From NCBI GenBank assembly GCA_900316585.1, contig ONDM01000003.1, positions 62,001-126,000 on the forward strand: 64,000 bases of DNA, given 5' to 3'. Both the position numbers and the translations under genes were made by a program. The DNA comes from an uncultured Prevotellaceae bacterium. GTDB taxonomy: Bacteria; Bacteroidota; Bacteroidia; Bacteroidales; Bacteroidaceae. Shown piece after piece: positions 42,934 through 52,507 of the stretch. Within the stretch, counting starts at the first letter, position 1; every line of letters begins with the position of its first letter. The notes under the pieces were generated by a model. That model made no database searches, was not told the origin of the DNA, and saw only the letters and a program-made list of their open reading frames with translations.

Positions 42934-45621
42934 ATGAAACTTCAATTTAGAATAAGCTACCGCACAAAGTGGGGCGAGGAGGTCTGCGTTGACTTGACAT
43001 CCTACAATGCTGCCGGTAAAGCTGTTCAGAAGATTTATCCTCTGACAACCGATAACGGAGAATATTGGAGTGGCGAAGTAAAATTGCCACAGACGGCTAG
43101 AAAAATCAGCTATTTTTATGAGATTCGTCGTGAAGGAGTAGTGACACGTGTGGAATGGAATGTCACCAAGCGCCTGTTGCCATTGGGAACAGGTGAACGT
43201 ACCTACATCTTCTATGACTTTTGGAAGGATATTCCTTATGATTCTTACTTGTATTCTTCTGCCTTCACAGATAGTTTCCTTCATCGAGAACGGGAAGAAG
43301 AGATCAAGTTAGATTATACTCCAACTACTATTATCCTACGTGTGTCAGCACCTCAGCTCCGTGGAGATGATAGGTTGTTGTTGGTGGGTAATCAGGAAGC
43401 TTTTGGTAATTGGGACGTGAAGAAAGGTGTACCGATGCATGAGATTCAGCCAAATGAATTTATTTTGGCACTGGATCCAAGTAAGTTCCTATCCCCAGTG
43501 GATTACAAATATGTGTCCGTTGAGGCTAAGACTGGTGAGCTTCGTGCATGGGAACAGCGGGATAATCGTCGTTTACATGTACCATCACTTCAGAATAAAG
43601 AAGTGCTGTTAGTGACCGATGAGTCTGTAAATCTTCCATATCCCCAGTGGAAGGGAGCTGGATGTGTCATTCCTGTCTTCTCTTTACGGACAAAAGACAG
43701 TTATGGCGTGGGCGATTTTGGGGACATGAAGAAGATGATTGACTGGGTTGCACTGACAGGGCAACGAGTGCTTCAAATTCTTCCTATCAATGATACGACT
43801 ATTACCAACACTTGGACTGATTCCTATCCATACAACAGCATTTCCATCTATGCTTTCCATCCACAATATGTATGCTTAAGCGCTTTACCTTCATTAAAAG
43901 ATAAGAGCAAAGCTGCTCTTTATGAGAAACGGCGTCAAGAACTTAATGGTCTGCCGCAGATTGATTATGAAGCTGTAAACAAACTGAAACGTGCATACCT
44001 ATTCGATTTGTTTGAACAAGAAGGAGAGGCGCTTATGGAATCTGAGGGCTTCAAGGATTTCTTCAGTAAAAATGAGATTTGGTTGGCTCCATATGCCGTG
44101 TTCAGTGTATTGCGTGACGAATATGGCACACCTGATTTCCGTACTTGGAAAACAAACAGCGTATATAATGAGAATGAAGTGAAGGCCCTTTGCCGCAAGA
44201 CAAGCAGATTCTATTCTGATATCTGTTTCTACTATTTTGTGCAGTATTTGCTACATGTGCAGTTGCTTGAAGCTACTGAATACGGACATCAGAAAGGTGT
44301 GGTTATTAAGGGCGATATCCCTATAGGTATTTCTCGTAATAGTGTAGAAGCTTGGGTTGAACCTTATTACTTTAATATGAATGGTCAGGCTGGTGCTCCA
44401 CCTGATGCTTTCTCTGTTAACGGACAGAATTGGGGCTTCCCTACCTATAATTGGGATGCTATGCTGGAAGATGGGTGTCAGTGGTGGTTGCGCCGTTTCC
44501 ATAAGATGGCAGAATATTTTGATGCTTATCGTATTGACCATGTTTTGGGTTTCTTCCGTATATGGGAGATTCCATTGAATTCAGTTCATGGATTGTTGGG
44601 GCAGTTCTCTCCGGCTATCCCTATGTATCAGGAAGAAATTGAAAGTTATGGACTTCGTTTCCGCCCTGATTTCTTCACTCGTCCATATATTACTGATTGG
44701 ATTGTGAATGAGATCTTCGGAGATTTCTCACAGGAAGTCTTCGCAACTTATTTAGACCATATTGAGGCTAATTTATTTAAAATGAAGCCTGAATATGATA
44801 CTCAGCGTAAGGTTGAGGCTAGTTTCAAAGGAAAGAAAGATCCAAAGAGTATTACTATCCGTGATGGTCTCTATTCTCTCATTAGTGATGTCCTATTTGT
44901 ACATGACCATAAAGACCCTCGTGGCTATCATCCAAGAATCAGTGCCCAGAATGATTATCTGTATAAAACATTGCCAGATGATCAGAAACTCGCTTTCAAT
45001 CGTTTGTACAATGAGTATTTCTATCGTCGTCATGATCAGTTCTGGTATACCGAGGCCATGAAGAAACTCCCTATCTTGACACAGGCCACTCGCATGTTGG
45101 TATGTGCTGAAGATTTGGGAATGGTTCCGCACTGTGTGCCATGGGTAATGGATGAACTTCGTATCTTAACCTTGGAAATCCAAAGCATGCCAAAGAATCC
45201 TAAATATAAATTTGGCAACTTGGCAGAGAATCCATACCGTTCTGTAGATACGATTTCTACTCATGATATGTCCACGTTACGTGGTTGGTGGGAAGAAGAT
45301 TGGGAATTGAGTCAGCGTTTTTATAATGAAGCTTTGCAGAAGGATGGTCCGGCTCCTCACCCAATGCCTGGTTGGCTAGCTGAAGAGATTGTGAGCCGTC
45401 ATTTATTCTGTCCAAGTATGTTGGCTTTGATGAGTCTGCAGGATTGGTTGAGTATGGATGAGAAACTCCGTCTTCCTGACCCTAATGCAGAGCGTATCAA
45501 TGTACCTGCTAATCCACGTCACTATTGGCGTTACAGAATGCACCTTACAATAGAGGAACTGATGGCAAGTACCGACTTTAATAATAAGGTGAAGACTTTA
45601 GTTGAACGTAGTGGCCGTTAA
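42934..45621 (+). CDS. malQ: 4-alpha-glucanotransferase, GH77, DPE2-like with two CBM20
   Basis: 895 residues without a signal peptide, hence cytoplasmic. Two N-terminal CBM20-type starch-binding modules (about 1-90 and 125-230, the second with LLLVGNQEAFGNWD) precede a GH77 domain beginning IPVFSLRTKDSYGVGDFGDM. Catalytic residues: Asp in AYRIDHVLGFFRIW, Glu in CAEDLGMVP, Asp in STHDMSTLRGWW. This architecture and length match the plant DPE2 type rather than the ~500-residue MalQ. It transfers glucosyl units between maltose or maltodextrins and larger glucans. It is the first gene of a malQ-pullulanase-amylase operon under the LacI operator. Confidence 0.93.
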   Translation: MKLQFRISYRTKWGEEVCVDLTSYNAAGKAVQKIYPLTTDNGEYWSGEVKLPQTARKISYFYEIRREGVVTRVEWNVTKRLLPLGTGERTYIFYDFWKDIPYDSYLYSSAFTDSFLHREREEEIKLDYTPTTIILRVSAPQLRGDDRLLLVGNQEAFGNWDVKKGVPMHEIQPNEFILALDPSKFLSPVDYKYVSVEAKTGELRAWEQRDNRRLHVPSLQNKEVLLVTDESVNLPYPQWKGAGCVIPVFSLRTKDSYGVGDFGDMKKMIDWVALTGQRVLQILPINDTTITNTWTDSYPYNSISIYAFHPQYVCLSALPSLKDKSKAALYEKRRQELNGLPQIDYEAVNKLKRAYLFDLFEQEGEALMESEGFKDFFSKNEIWLAPYAVFSVLRDEYGTPDFRTWKTNSVYNENEVKALCRKTSRFYSDICFYYFVQYLLHVQLLEATEYGHQKGVVIKGDIPIGISRNSVEAWVEPYYFNMNGQAGAPPDAFSVNGQNWGFPTYNWDAMLEDGCQWWLRRFHKMAEYFDAYRIDHVLGFFRIWEIPLNSVHGLLGQFSPAIPMYQEEIESYGLRFRPDFFTRPYITDWIVNEIFGDFSQEVFATYLDHIEANLFKMKPEYDTQRKVEASFKGKKDPKSITIRDGLYSLISDVLFVHDHKDPRGYHPRISAQNDYLYKTLPDDQKLAFNRLYNEYFYRRHDQFWYTEAMKKLPILTQATRMLVCAEDLGMVPHCVPWVMDELRILTLEIQSMPKNPKYKFGNLAENPYRSVDTISTHDMSTLRGWWEEDWELSQRFYNEALQKDGPAPHPMPGWLAEEIVSRHLFCPSMLALMSLQDWLSMDEKLRLPDPNAERINVPANPRHYWRYRMHLTIEELMASTDFNNKVKTLVERSGR

Positions 45622-45642
45622 ATGATAGATCCAAATAGCTCT

Positions 45643-47622
45643 ATGAATATTAAAAATTTATTTATGACCTCCATGCTTAGCACTTCATTGAGCATGGGAG
45701 CTCAAGACTTTAAAAGCTGGCCCGTACCCGTTGGACCTATTTCCGAAATCTCGTATAGCCAGGATGTGACTCATTTTTCTGTTTGGTCACCTGCAGCAGA
45801 CCAGGCAAAGGTGAATTTTTATCATAATGGGCAAGGTGGCGTTCCTTATGAGACTTACTCACTTTCCAAGAATTCCGATGGCACTTGGTCTGTCTCTGTG
45901 AAGGGAGATCTCAAGGGAACTTTTTACACTTTTCAGGTGCAGGTTGGTGGACAGTGGCAACCTGAGACCCAGGGTATCTTTGCCAAAGCAGTGGGTTTAA
46001 ATGGAGAGCGTGCTCAGGTCATTGACTTGAACGAAACCAATCCTATAGGATGGGATGATGACAGACGTCCTTCACTGAAAAATTTCACTGATGTGGTGGT
46101 TTATGAGATGCATCATCGTGATTTCTCCATTGATGCAGAATCGGGAATTCATCATAAAGGCAAGTTTCTGGCACTTACGGAATCAGGTACAAAAAATGCT
46201 CAAGGGCTTTCTACTGGTATTGACCACTTGAAGGAATTAGGTGTTAACCATATTCATATCCTACCATCTTATGATTATGGTTCGGTGGATGAGACCCGCC
46301 TGAATACTCCGCAGTATAATTGGGGCTATGATCCAGTGAACTATAATGTTCCTGATGGCAGTTATTCAACAGATCCGTCAGACCCCAAGGTTCGCATTAA
46401 TGAATTCAAGCAAATGGTCATGGCTTTGCATAAAGCAGGTATGCGTGTGGTACTTGATGTAGTATACAATCATGTTTTTGATGCAGCTGCATCGGCTTTC
46501 CAGCGTACGGCTCCAGACTATTTCTTCCGTCATAATGATGATGGATCTCTTTCCAATGGTTCCGGCTGTGGAAATGAGACAGCCAGCGAGATGCCTATGA
46601 TGCGCAAGTATATGGTTGAATCTGTGCTTTATTGGATTAATGAGTATCATATAGATGGTTTCCGTTTTGACTTAATGGGGGTCCATGACATTGAGACCAT
46701 GAACGCCATAAGGGCTGCTGTGAACAATGTGGATGCTTCCATCTTCATCTACGGTGAAGGATGGGCAGCATCTGCTCCTAAATATCCTGATGAGAAACTT
46801 GCTATGAAAGCTCATATTGCTCAGACTCCAGGTATAGCAGCATTTGGAGATGAAATGCGTGATGGCTTGCGTGGCAACTGGGCAAATGACTCAGAAGGTG
46901 CATTCCTTATCGGTGTACCTGGTAATGAAGAAAGTGTGAAATTTGGCATTGTAGGTGCTGTGAATCACCCAGGAGTTGATTATTCCCATGTGAACTATAG
47001 TAAACAGAGTTGGGCAGCTCAACCTTCTCAGATGATAAGCTATGTAAGCTGTCATGACGATATGTGTTTGGCAGACAGAATTAAGGCTACTGCACCTGGG
47101 GCAAGTATGGAAGAACGCATCCGTTTGCAAAAATTAGCAGAAACAGTGGTGCTAACTTCACAAGGAGTGCCTTTCATCTGGTGTGGTGACGAAGTGCTGC
47201 GTGACAAGAAAGGGGTGCATAACTCCTTTGAAAGCCCAGACAGTATTAATACCATTCAATGGAGGCTCAAGACTGAAAACCAGGATTTGTTCCAGTACGT
47301 GAGCAATATGATAAAATTGCGTATGAACCATCCAGCTTTCCGTTTGGGAACGGCAGAAAATGTGGTGAAAAACGTAACTTTTCTGCCTGTAAAGGGTGAG
47401 AATCTCATTGCATATCAAATAAATGGTGAGGCTGTTGGTGATAGTTGGAAGAGCATCATTGTGGTGTTGAACAGCAATCGTAAAGCTGCTAAAGTGGAAG
47501 TTCCGAAAGGTGTTTACACTATTGCAGTTCGTGATGGTAAGGTGGATGAGTCTTCCAATCTTCAATGGAAGGGAAGCAAACTTTCTGTACCAGCCCAGTC
47601 TGCTTTAATTATGTATAGATAA
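45643..47622 (+). CDS. Secreted type I pullulanase, GH13
   Basis: 659 residues from the ATG at 45643 (a start at 45622, immediately after malQ, is also open but would bury the signal peptide). Signal: MNIKNLFMTSMLSTSLSMGA-QDF. A CBM48-like N-domain (VTHFSVWSPAADQAKVNFY) precedes the GH13 barrel. YNWGYDPVNYNVPDGSYSTDP is the diagnostic type I pullulanase motif. Catalytic sites: GFRFDLMGVHD (Asp nucleophile), FIYGEGW (Glu acid), VSCHDDM (Asp). It should hydrolyse alpha-1,6 branch points of starch, glycogen or pullulan in the periplasm or at the surface. Confidence 0.92.
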   Translation: MNIKNLFMTSMLSTSLSMGAQDFKSWPVPVGPISEISYSQDVTHFSVWSPAADQAKVNFYHNGQGGVPYETYSLSKNSDGTWSVSVKGDLKGTFYTFQVQVGGQWQPETQGIFAKAVGLNGERAQVIDLNETNPIGWDDDRRPSLKNFTDVVVYEMHHRDFSIDAESGIHHKGKFLALTESGTKNAQGLSTGIDHLKELGVNHIHILPSYDYGSVDETRLNTPQYNWGYDPVNYNVPDGSYSTDPSDPKVRINEFKQMVMALHKAGMRVVLDVVYNHVFDAAASAFQRTAPDYFFRHNDDGSLSNGSGCGNETASEMPMMRKYMVESVLYWINEYHIDGFRFDLMGVHDIETMNAIRAAVNNVDASIFIYGEGWAASAPKYPDEKLAMKAHIAQTPGIAAFGDEMRDGLRGNWANDSEGAFLIGVPGNEESVKFGIVGAVNHPGVDYSHVNYSKQSWAAQPSQMISYVSCHDDMCLADRIKATAPGASMEERIRLQKLAETVVLTSQGVPFIWCGDEVLRDKKGVHNSFESPDSINTIQWRLKTENQDLFQYVSNMIKLRMNHPAFRLGTAENVVKNVTFLPVKGENLIAYQINGEAVGDSWKSIIVVLNSNRKAAKVEVPKGVYTIAVRDGKVDESSNLQWKGSKLSVPAQSALIMYR

Positions 47623-47634
47623 AACGAATAAGAT

Positions 47635-49539
47635 ATGAAGAAACTAATTATGTTTTTCAGTTGCTTGTTATCTCTTCTTGGGCTTCAGGCTGCTCCTAAA
47701 GTACCTGTAGTTGATCATATTGAGCCCGCTTTTTGGTTTACAGGCATGAAACAAACCGAAGTACAACTTATGGTCTATGGCCCCAACATTGCTGCATGTA
47801 ATGTTGAGTTGAGTGATTATCCAGGTGTACTTTTGAAGAATGTGGTGGAATTGGAATCTCCAAATTATCTTCTAGTTTACCTGGAAGTAGCTCAGAATGC
47901 AAAGGCTGGTGATCTGACTCTTACCTTCACCAATGGCAAGAAAAAGAAAGTGATGCCTTATGAACTCCGTGACAGGGAGATGATAGGTGACAAACATTTT
48001 GGATTTGATGCCAGTGATGTGCTCTATATGCTTATGCCAGATCGTTTTGCTGATGGTAAGCCAGAAAGCGATGTGGTGAAGACTATGAACGAATATGTGG
48101 TGGACCGCAGTCAACCAAGCCTTCGTCATGGAGGTGACATTGCAGGATTGATGCAGCATTTGGATTATTTTGAGGAACTTGGTGTGACAGCCTTATGGTT
48201 CACTCCTTTGCTGGAGAATAATTCTCCAGACCGAGACGGATTTAGCACATATCATGGCTATGCAACTACAGATTACTATAATGTGGATCCTCGTTTCGGA
48301 ACTAATGAAGAATATCGTGCATTAACTGATGCTTGTCATAAGAGAGGTCTGAAAGTGGTGATGGACATGATTTTCAACCATTGTGGATTTGAGCATCCGT
48401 GGGTGAAAGATCAACCTTCTAAGGATTGGTTCAATACAAATGAGTGGCTCAAGAGTGAGGATCCATTGGGAACTACTGCTACAAACGGCTTCCTGCAGAC
48501 TTCCTATAAACTTACCCCTGTCATGGATCCATATGCGTCAGATGTGGATAAGTTCGAGACGACCGATGGTTGGTTCGTTCCTACTATGCCTGACTTGAAC
48601 CAAAAGAATTATCATGTGATGCGTTATCTTATTCAGAATTCCAAGTTCTGGATTGAGACTATAGGTATAGATGGAATCCGTATGGATACCTATCCTTATG
48701 CCGATCGTCAGGCAATGTCAGACTGGATGGCTGAACTCAATGAGGAATATCCTAATTTCAATGTGGTGGGCGAAACTTGGGTGACTGAGCCTGCATATAC
48801 TGCTGCATGGCAGAAGGATAGTCCTAATGCAATTATCAACAGTAACTTAAAGACTGTGATGGATTTCAGTTTCTATGATAAGATTAATTCTGCTGCCACC
48901 GAGGAAACTGATGCTTGGTGGGGTGGTTTGAATCGTATTTATAATAGTTTTGTATACGATTTTCTTTATGTAGATCCACTTCATGTGATGGCTTTTATAG
49001 ACAATCACGATACAGACCGTTTTTTGAAGAATGGACAAAATGTCCCTATGTTAAAGCAGGCACTTACCTTGCTCCTTACAACCCGTCGTATACCTCAACT
49101 TTATTATGGAACTGAGATTTTGATGAATGGTACCAAAGAGGTTACCGATGGAAATGTACGTAAGGATTTCCCAGGTGGTTGGGCTGGTGACACTCACAAT
49201 TGTTTCACTGCTGCTGGTCGAACTGCTGCAGAAAATGATATGTTTGATTGGACCAAGGCATTGCTTCAATGGCGTAAAACCAGTGATGTAATTGCTAAGG
49301 GTGATATGGTTCATTTCACTCCAATCAACGGTTGCTATGTGCTGGCTAGAAAGTACGAAGGAAAGACTGTTCTTGTCATCCTAAATGGAACCGATAGGGA
49401 AACTGAACTTCCAATGAGCCGTTATGCAGAGGTCATAGGAAATGTGAAAACTGCAAAGGATGTGACTAGTGGTAAGGTAGTTTCCTTGGAAGGTAATTTG
49501 AAGTTGGGGCCACGTGGATCACTGGTACTTCCTTATTAA
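47635..49539 (+). CDS. susA: Periplasmic neopullulanase/cyclomaltodextrinase-like amylase (SusA-like), GH13
   Basis: 634 residues with a signal peptide (LLGLQA-APK). An N-terminal cyclomaltodextrinase-type beta domain (about 25-115) precedes the barrel; a C-terminal all-beta domain ends the protein. GH13 motifs: DMIFNHCG, GIDGIRMDTYPYAD (nucleophile), NVVGETWV (acid), FIDNHDTDRF. MPDLNQKN is also typical of the SusA/cyclomaltodextrinase group. It breaks down maltooligosaccharides after uptake through the Sus outer-membrane complex. It starts 12 bp after the pullulanase gene and ends in a strong terminator. Confidence 0.9.
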   Translation: MKKLIMFFSCLLSLLGLQAAPKVPVVDHIEPAFWFTGMKQTEVQLMVYGPNIAACNVELSDYPGVLLKNVVELESPNYLLVYLEVAQNAKAGDLTLTFTNGKKKKVMPYELRDREMIGDKHFGFDASDVLYMLMPDRFADGKPESDVVKTMNEYVVDRSQPSLRHGGDIAGLMQHLDYFEELGVTALWFTPLLENNSPDRDGFSTYHGYATTDYYNVDPRFGTNEEYRALTDACHKRGLKVVMDMIFNHCGFEHPWVKDQPSKDWFNTNEWLKSEDPLGTTATNGFLQTSYKLTPVMDPYASDVDKFETTDGWFVPTMPDLNQKNYHVMRYLIQNSKFWIETIGIDGIRMDTYPYADRQAMSDWMAELNEEYPNFNVVGETWVTEPAYTAAWQKDSPNAIINSNLKTVMDFSFYDKINSAATEETDAWWGGLNRIYNSFVYDFLYVDPLHVMAFIDNHDTDRFLKNGQNVPMLKQALTLLLTTRRIPQLYYGTEILMNGTKEVTDGNVRKDFPGGWAGDTHNCFTAAGRTAAENDMFDWTKALLQWRKTSDVIAKGDMVHFTPINGCYVLARKYEGKTVLVILNGTDRETELPMSRYAEVIGNVKTAKDVTSGKVVSLEGNLKLGPRGSLVLPY

Positions 49540-49585
49540 AAAGCCTTTATAGACTGAATATTTTCTAAATAAATCACAAAAATGG

Positions 49586-49616
49586 AAATAAATCCCCTCA
49601 AGTAGGGGATTTATTT
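49586..49616 (+). terminator. Terminator of the malQ-pullulanase-susA operon
   Basis: AAATAAATCCCC (49586-49597) / GGGGATTTATTT (49605-49616), perfect 12-bp stem with 7-nt loop. Confidence 0.85.
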
Positions 49617-49668
49617 GTAATATTGCAAGGTGTAATAATGGAAACTACATATTTAAATCTATATGACA

Positions 49669-50550
49669 ATGAAAAGAAACTATCTGATTCTTCCACTTTT
49701 GGGAGCCACTTTGCTGCTAGGCAGTTGTGTCTCTAAGCAGCAGTTTGCCGATTTGCAGACGAATTATCAGAATCTGCAGACCGATTACCAGTCACTTCAG
49801 TCACAGAACAGTGACTTACAGGTAAGACTGGCAGAAAGTAACACTCAGGTTAAGAGCCTGGAAGAACGTTTGGCAGAAGCACGTAAGCTCAATGAGGAGC
49901 AGCGCAAGGCTTATACAGAACTCCAGAAATCATTGGACAATAGCATCCAATTGAATAGTCAGGGTAATATTAACATCTCTAAGCTGGTAGATGAAATTAA
50001 TGCCTCAAACAAATATATCAAGCAACTGGTGGATGCCAAGACAAAGTCTGATTCCTTGAATATGGTGCTCACAAACAACTTGACCCGTTCTTTGAGTCGT
50101 GAGGAACTGCAGGAGGTAGATGTGAAGGTTCTGAAAGGTGTGGTTTATATATCACTGGCTGACAATATGCTTTACAAGAGTGGCAGTTATGAAATCAATG
50201 AACGTGCAGGACAAACTCTGAGCAAGATTGCCAAGATTATAACAGACTACAAGGATTATGAGGTGTTAGTTGAGGGTAATACTGATAATGTGCCAATTTC
50301 CCGTCCTAACATTCGTAACAACTGGGATTTGAGTACTTTACGTGCTGCTTCAGTAGTAATGGCACTTCAAAATGAATATGGAGTGGATCCTAAGCGACTC
50401 ACTGCAGGTGGTCGTGGTGAGTATAATCCTATTGCGACAAATGACACAGAGCTAGGCAAACAACGTAATCGTCGTACTCAGATTATCATTACTCCTAAGT
50501 TAGATCAGTTTATGGAACTTATTGAACAAGCTCCTGAAACCGAAGAGTAA
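49669..50550 (+). CDS. OmpA-family peptidoglycan-associated lipoprotein
   Basis: 293 residues from the ATG at 49669 (an ATG two codons upstream at 49663 is also possible). Lipoprotein signal ending LLLGSC. About residues 25-130 form a coiled coil (QTNYQNLQTDYQSLQSQNSD). The C-terminal ~120 residues are an OmpA_C domain (LVEGNTDNVPISRPNIRNNWDLSTLRAASV, and RLTAGGRGEYNPIATNDT ending RNRRTQIIITP) that binds peptidoglycan. It anchors the outer membrane to the wall. It is monocistronic. Confidence 0.9.
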   Translation: MKRNYLILPLLGATLLLGSCVSKQQFADLQTNYQNLQTDYQSLQSQNSDLQVRLAESNTQVKSLEERLAEARKLNEEQRKAYTELQKSLDNSIQLNSQGNINISKLVDEINASNKYIKQLVDAKTKSDSLNMVLTNNLTRSLSREELQEVDVKVLKGVVYISLADNMLYKSGSYEINERAGQTLSKIAKIITDYKDYEVLVEGNTDNVPISRPNIRNNWDLSTLRAASVVMALQNEYGVDPKRLTAGGRGEYNPIATNDTELGKQRNRRTQIIITPKLDQFMELIEQAPETEE

Positions 50551-50572
50551 ATTATTATATTTATAAGAAAGG

Positions 50573-50606
50573 AATCCCCGGAAAATACTTTTGTTTTCCG
50601 GGGATT
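50573..50606. terminator. Bidirectional terminator
   Basis: AATCCCCGGAAAA (50573-50585) / TTTTCCGGGGATT (50594-50606), followed by T-run. It lies between the OmpA-like gene and the convergent phosphoesterase gene that ends at 50609. Confidence 0.85.
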
Positions 50607-50608
50607 TT

Positions 50609-51691
50609 TTATTTCAGATTGATGACCACATATTCGGAATCTGTTCCGATTCGGAATTTAGGTCCCCATATTCCCATTCCAGAGCTGATGTAATATTGTG
50701 TTTCACCCCGTTCCCATGACCCATGAGCACATTCATACATGCTACGGGTAATCCAGGTTATAGGCAATATCTGACCATCATGTGTATGCCCAGCTAGTTC
50801 CAGATCCACACCATTCTGTTCCGCTTCTTCCAAATTGTAGGGCTGGTGGTCCAATTCTATGATGTATTTACTGTGGTCTATTCCTTCCATGATATCCTTT
50901 AGTGATTTGCGTTCCTGGTTCGTTCGGTCATCACGTGATACCAAAGCCAAATCGCCTACATAAGCCACAGAATCCACCAGTAGATTAATGCCTGCTTTCT
51001 TGCAGAATTCTATTTCCTGACTGGTTCCTGTCATATAGTCGTGGTTACCTAAGCAGGCATAGACAGGCACTTTCAATGCCTTGAACTCTTCATGCATCTG
51101 TTCTTCATTCACAGGACGGATACTGCCGTCAATAATGTCACCAGCTATCAACACCAAGTCTGGATTCTCATCATTTATTAATTTAATCCACTTTCTTAAC
51201 TCTGGCCGTAAAATATGGTAACCCAGATGTAAGTCACTCAACATCACAATCTTGAGAGGCTTTGTAATCTTTGGACTGGTATAGCTCAGCTCTACACGTT
51301 GTTTGTCATGATAATGAACGTTTCCATAGATGAAGACAGCCAACATAGCCAAGGTAAGTATAAGGCTGGTTTTGCTGTTATTGTAGAAGAAACGTTTTGG
51401 AAGAACACGTATCAGGCGTAAGAAATCTAACAGCAGGAAGGTTAGGAATAGGTAGAGCAGCACTATCAGATAACCCGTTCCTACCTTGTACATGAAGGTA
51501 GATAATGCCATGGGCATGGCATTCCTGTTGCCAAACATGTGCAAAAAGAAAAGGCTAAATGCAGCCAACTCACCGAGTACTACTCCCCATCGGATCAGTT
51601 TATTATTGGGAAGCATCTTCCAACTGCGCCACATGACGTAGACTTGACCTATTAGTGGAAGCAATGTTAATGCTAAGAAGAACAATCTCAT
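50609..51691 (-). CDS. Membrane-anchored metallophosphoesterase (YkuE-like)
   Basis: 360 residues from the start at 51691 (MRLFFLALTLLPLIGQ). Four N-terminal transmembrane segments (to about residue 145) are followed by a calcineurin-like phosphoesterase domain with SDLHLGYH, IAGDIIDG, LGNHDY and GHTHDGQ metal motifs in order. Relatives hydrolyse UDP-diacylglucosamine or other lipid phosphates or phosphodiesters at the membrane, so an envelope lipid role is likely, but the substrate is not visible. It has a TATCTTTG box 24 nt upstream. Confidence 0.88.
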   Translation of the reverse strand: MRLFFLALTLLPLIGQVYVMWRSWKMLPNNKLIRWGVVLGELAAFSLFFLHMFGNRNAMPMALSTFMYKVGTGYLIVLLYLFLTFLLLDFLRLIRVLPKRFFYNNSKTSLILTLAMLAVFIYGNVHYHDKQRVELSYTSPKITKPLKIVMLSDLHLGYHILRPELRKWIKLINDENPDLVLIAGDIIDGSIRPVNEEQMHEEFKALKVPVYACLGNHDYMTGTSQEIEFCKKAGINLLVDSVAYVGDLALVSRDDRTNQERKSLKDIMEGIDHSKYIIELDHQPYNLEEAEQNGVDLELAGHTHDGQILPITWITRSMYECAHGSWERGETQYYISSGMGIWGPKFRIGTDSEYVVINLK

Positions 51692-51714
51692 ATTTATCCT
51701 TATTTTTATGGTTG

Positions 51715-51722
51715 CAAAGATA
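51715..51722 (-). promoter_or_regulatory. -7 box of the metallophosphoesterase gene
   Basis: TATCTTTG on the minus strand, 23 nt before the start codon. No good -33 box is seen. Confidence 0.5.
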
Positions 51723-51791
51723 TAGTCTTTTCTTTGTTCTTTCGTAATACAATTTGCTGAATGTATTACCGATTTTACATAAATCAATAAG

Positions 51792-51818
51792 AAGGACGAA
51801 CCTTTTTGGCCCGTCCTT
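51792..51818 (-). terminator. Terminator of the small secreted protein gene
   Basis: AAGGACG....CC / GG....CGTCCTT stem (7 + 2 bp around a 2-nt mismatch) at 51792-51802 / 51808-51818, 36 nt after the end of the minus-strand gene at 51855. Confidence 0.6.
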
Positions 51819-51854
51819 TACTTTTTACCTTATTGAAAACTTCTGTCTTTGAAC

Positions 51855-52217
51855 CTATTTGGTATATTCATTCAGACCGGTATTCTGCAGGGTGCTGTTG
51901 AGAATTCTCAGGTACTTCTTGTACTGATCTATTGTCAGTACACGGCTGGTCTGCTTCAAATTCTTCTCTACTGCCTTTTTGATTTCCAGAGTCTTAGTCT
52001 CTTCATTTGTTTCCTGACATGCCTGTTGTAGGGCATCCTGCAGTTTAATGGTGGCACTCTTGATTACTGAGGTCTGATACCCGTCCATCTGGAGATAAGA
52101 TCCCATCTTATCCATTTTATTGTTCATACGATTTGTGTTCACATTGTTGTTGACTGCTGCGAATGAGCTAACTGATACTGCGAAAACTGCTACTAAGGAA
52201 AGAATAAACTTTTTCAT
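51855..52217 (-). CDS. Small secreted hypothetical protein
   Basis: 120 residues with a clear signal peptide (SVSSFA-AVN). The mature ~100 residues are predicted helical and polar, with an Asn-rich start (NNNVNTNRMNNKMDKM) and an amphipathic helix near KSATIKLQDALQQACQ. No enzyme motif and only one Cys. Family not recognised. It is monocistronic with promoter, terminator and an upstream pair of direct repeats that look like an activator site, so it is probably tightly regulated. A small helical stress or envelope protein is possible, but the function is unknown. Confidence 0.75.
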   Translation of the reverse strand: MKKFILSLVAVFAVSVSSFAAVNNNVNTNRMNNKMDKMGSYLQMDGYQTSVIKSATIKLQDALQQACQETNEETKTLEIKKAVEKNLKQTSRVLTIDQYKKYLRILNSTLQNTGLNEYTK

Positions 52218-52293
52218 AATTTTCTATTTTTAATGGTTATTATTTTACTTTCTATTTTTGTTTCTGTCATCGGTTTTTATCCTTTTGACACTA

Positions 52294-52301
52294 CAAAGGT
52301 A
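52294..52301 (-). promoter_or_regulatory. -7 box of the small secreted protein gene
   Basis: TACCTTTG on the minus strand, 77 nt upstream of the start. No -33 TTTG at the right distance. Confidence 0.5.
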
Positions 52302-52318
52302 CGATGACTTTCATGAGT

Positions 52319-52367
52319 TAGAAAACATAGTCCGACCAGTGCTAGAAAACTATCGACCAATCGACGA
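52319..52367. repeat. Direct repeats TAGAAAAC...CGACCA in the regulatory gap
   Basis: TAGAAAAC at 52319-52326 and 52343-52350, 24 bp apart, each followed by CGACCA (52333-52338 and 52353-52358). A further partial copy, ATCGACGA, lies near 52359-52366. They lie 18-65 bp upstream of the -7 box of the minus-strand gene and so may be activator sites. They could also serve the plus-strand gene at 52508. Confidence 0.5.
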
Positions 52368-52507
52368 ACAAGCATGAATTTGTCGGAAAAAGTAGGAGGT
52401 TATCGTTATTTCGGAAATATATTTTTCACGAAAACCAAAGGGGAATGAAGATGTTTTTAAATATAATTGCTATCTTTACCCAAAGTTATAATCAAATACT
52501 TTTTTTT

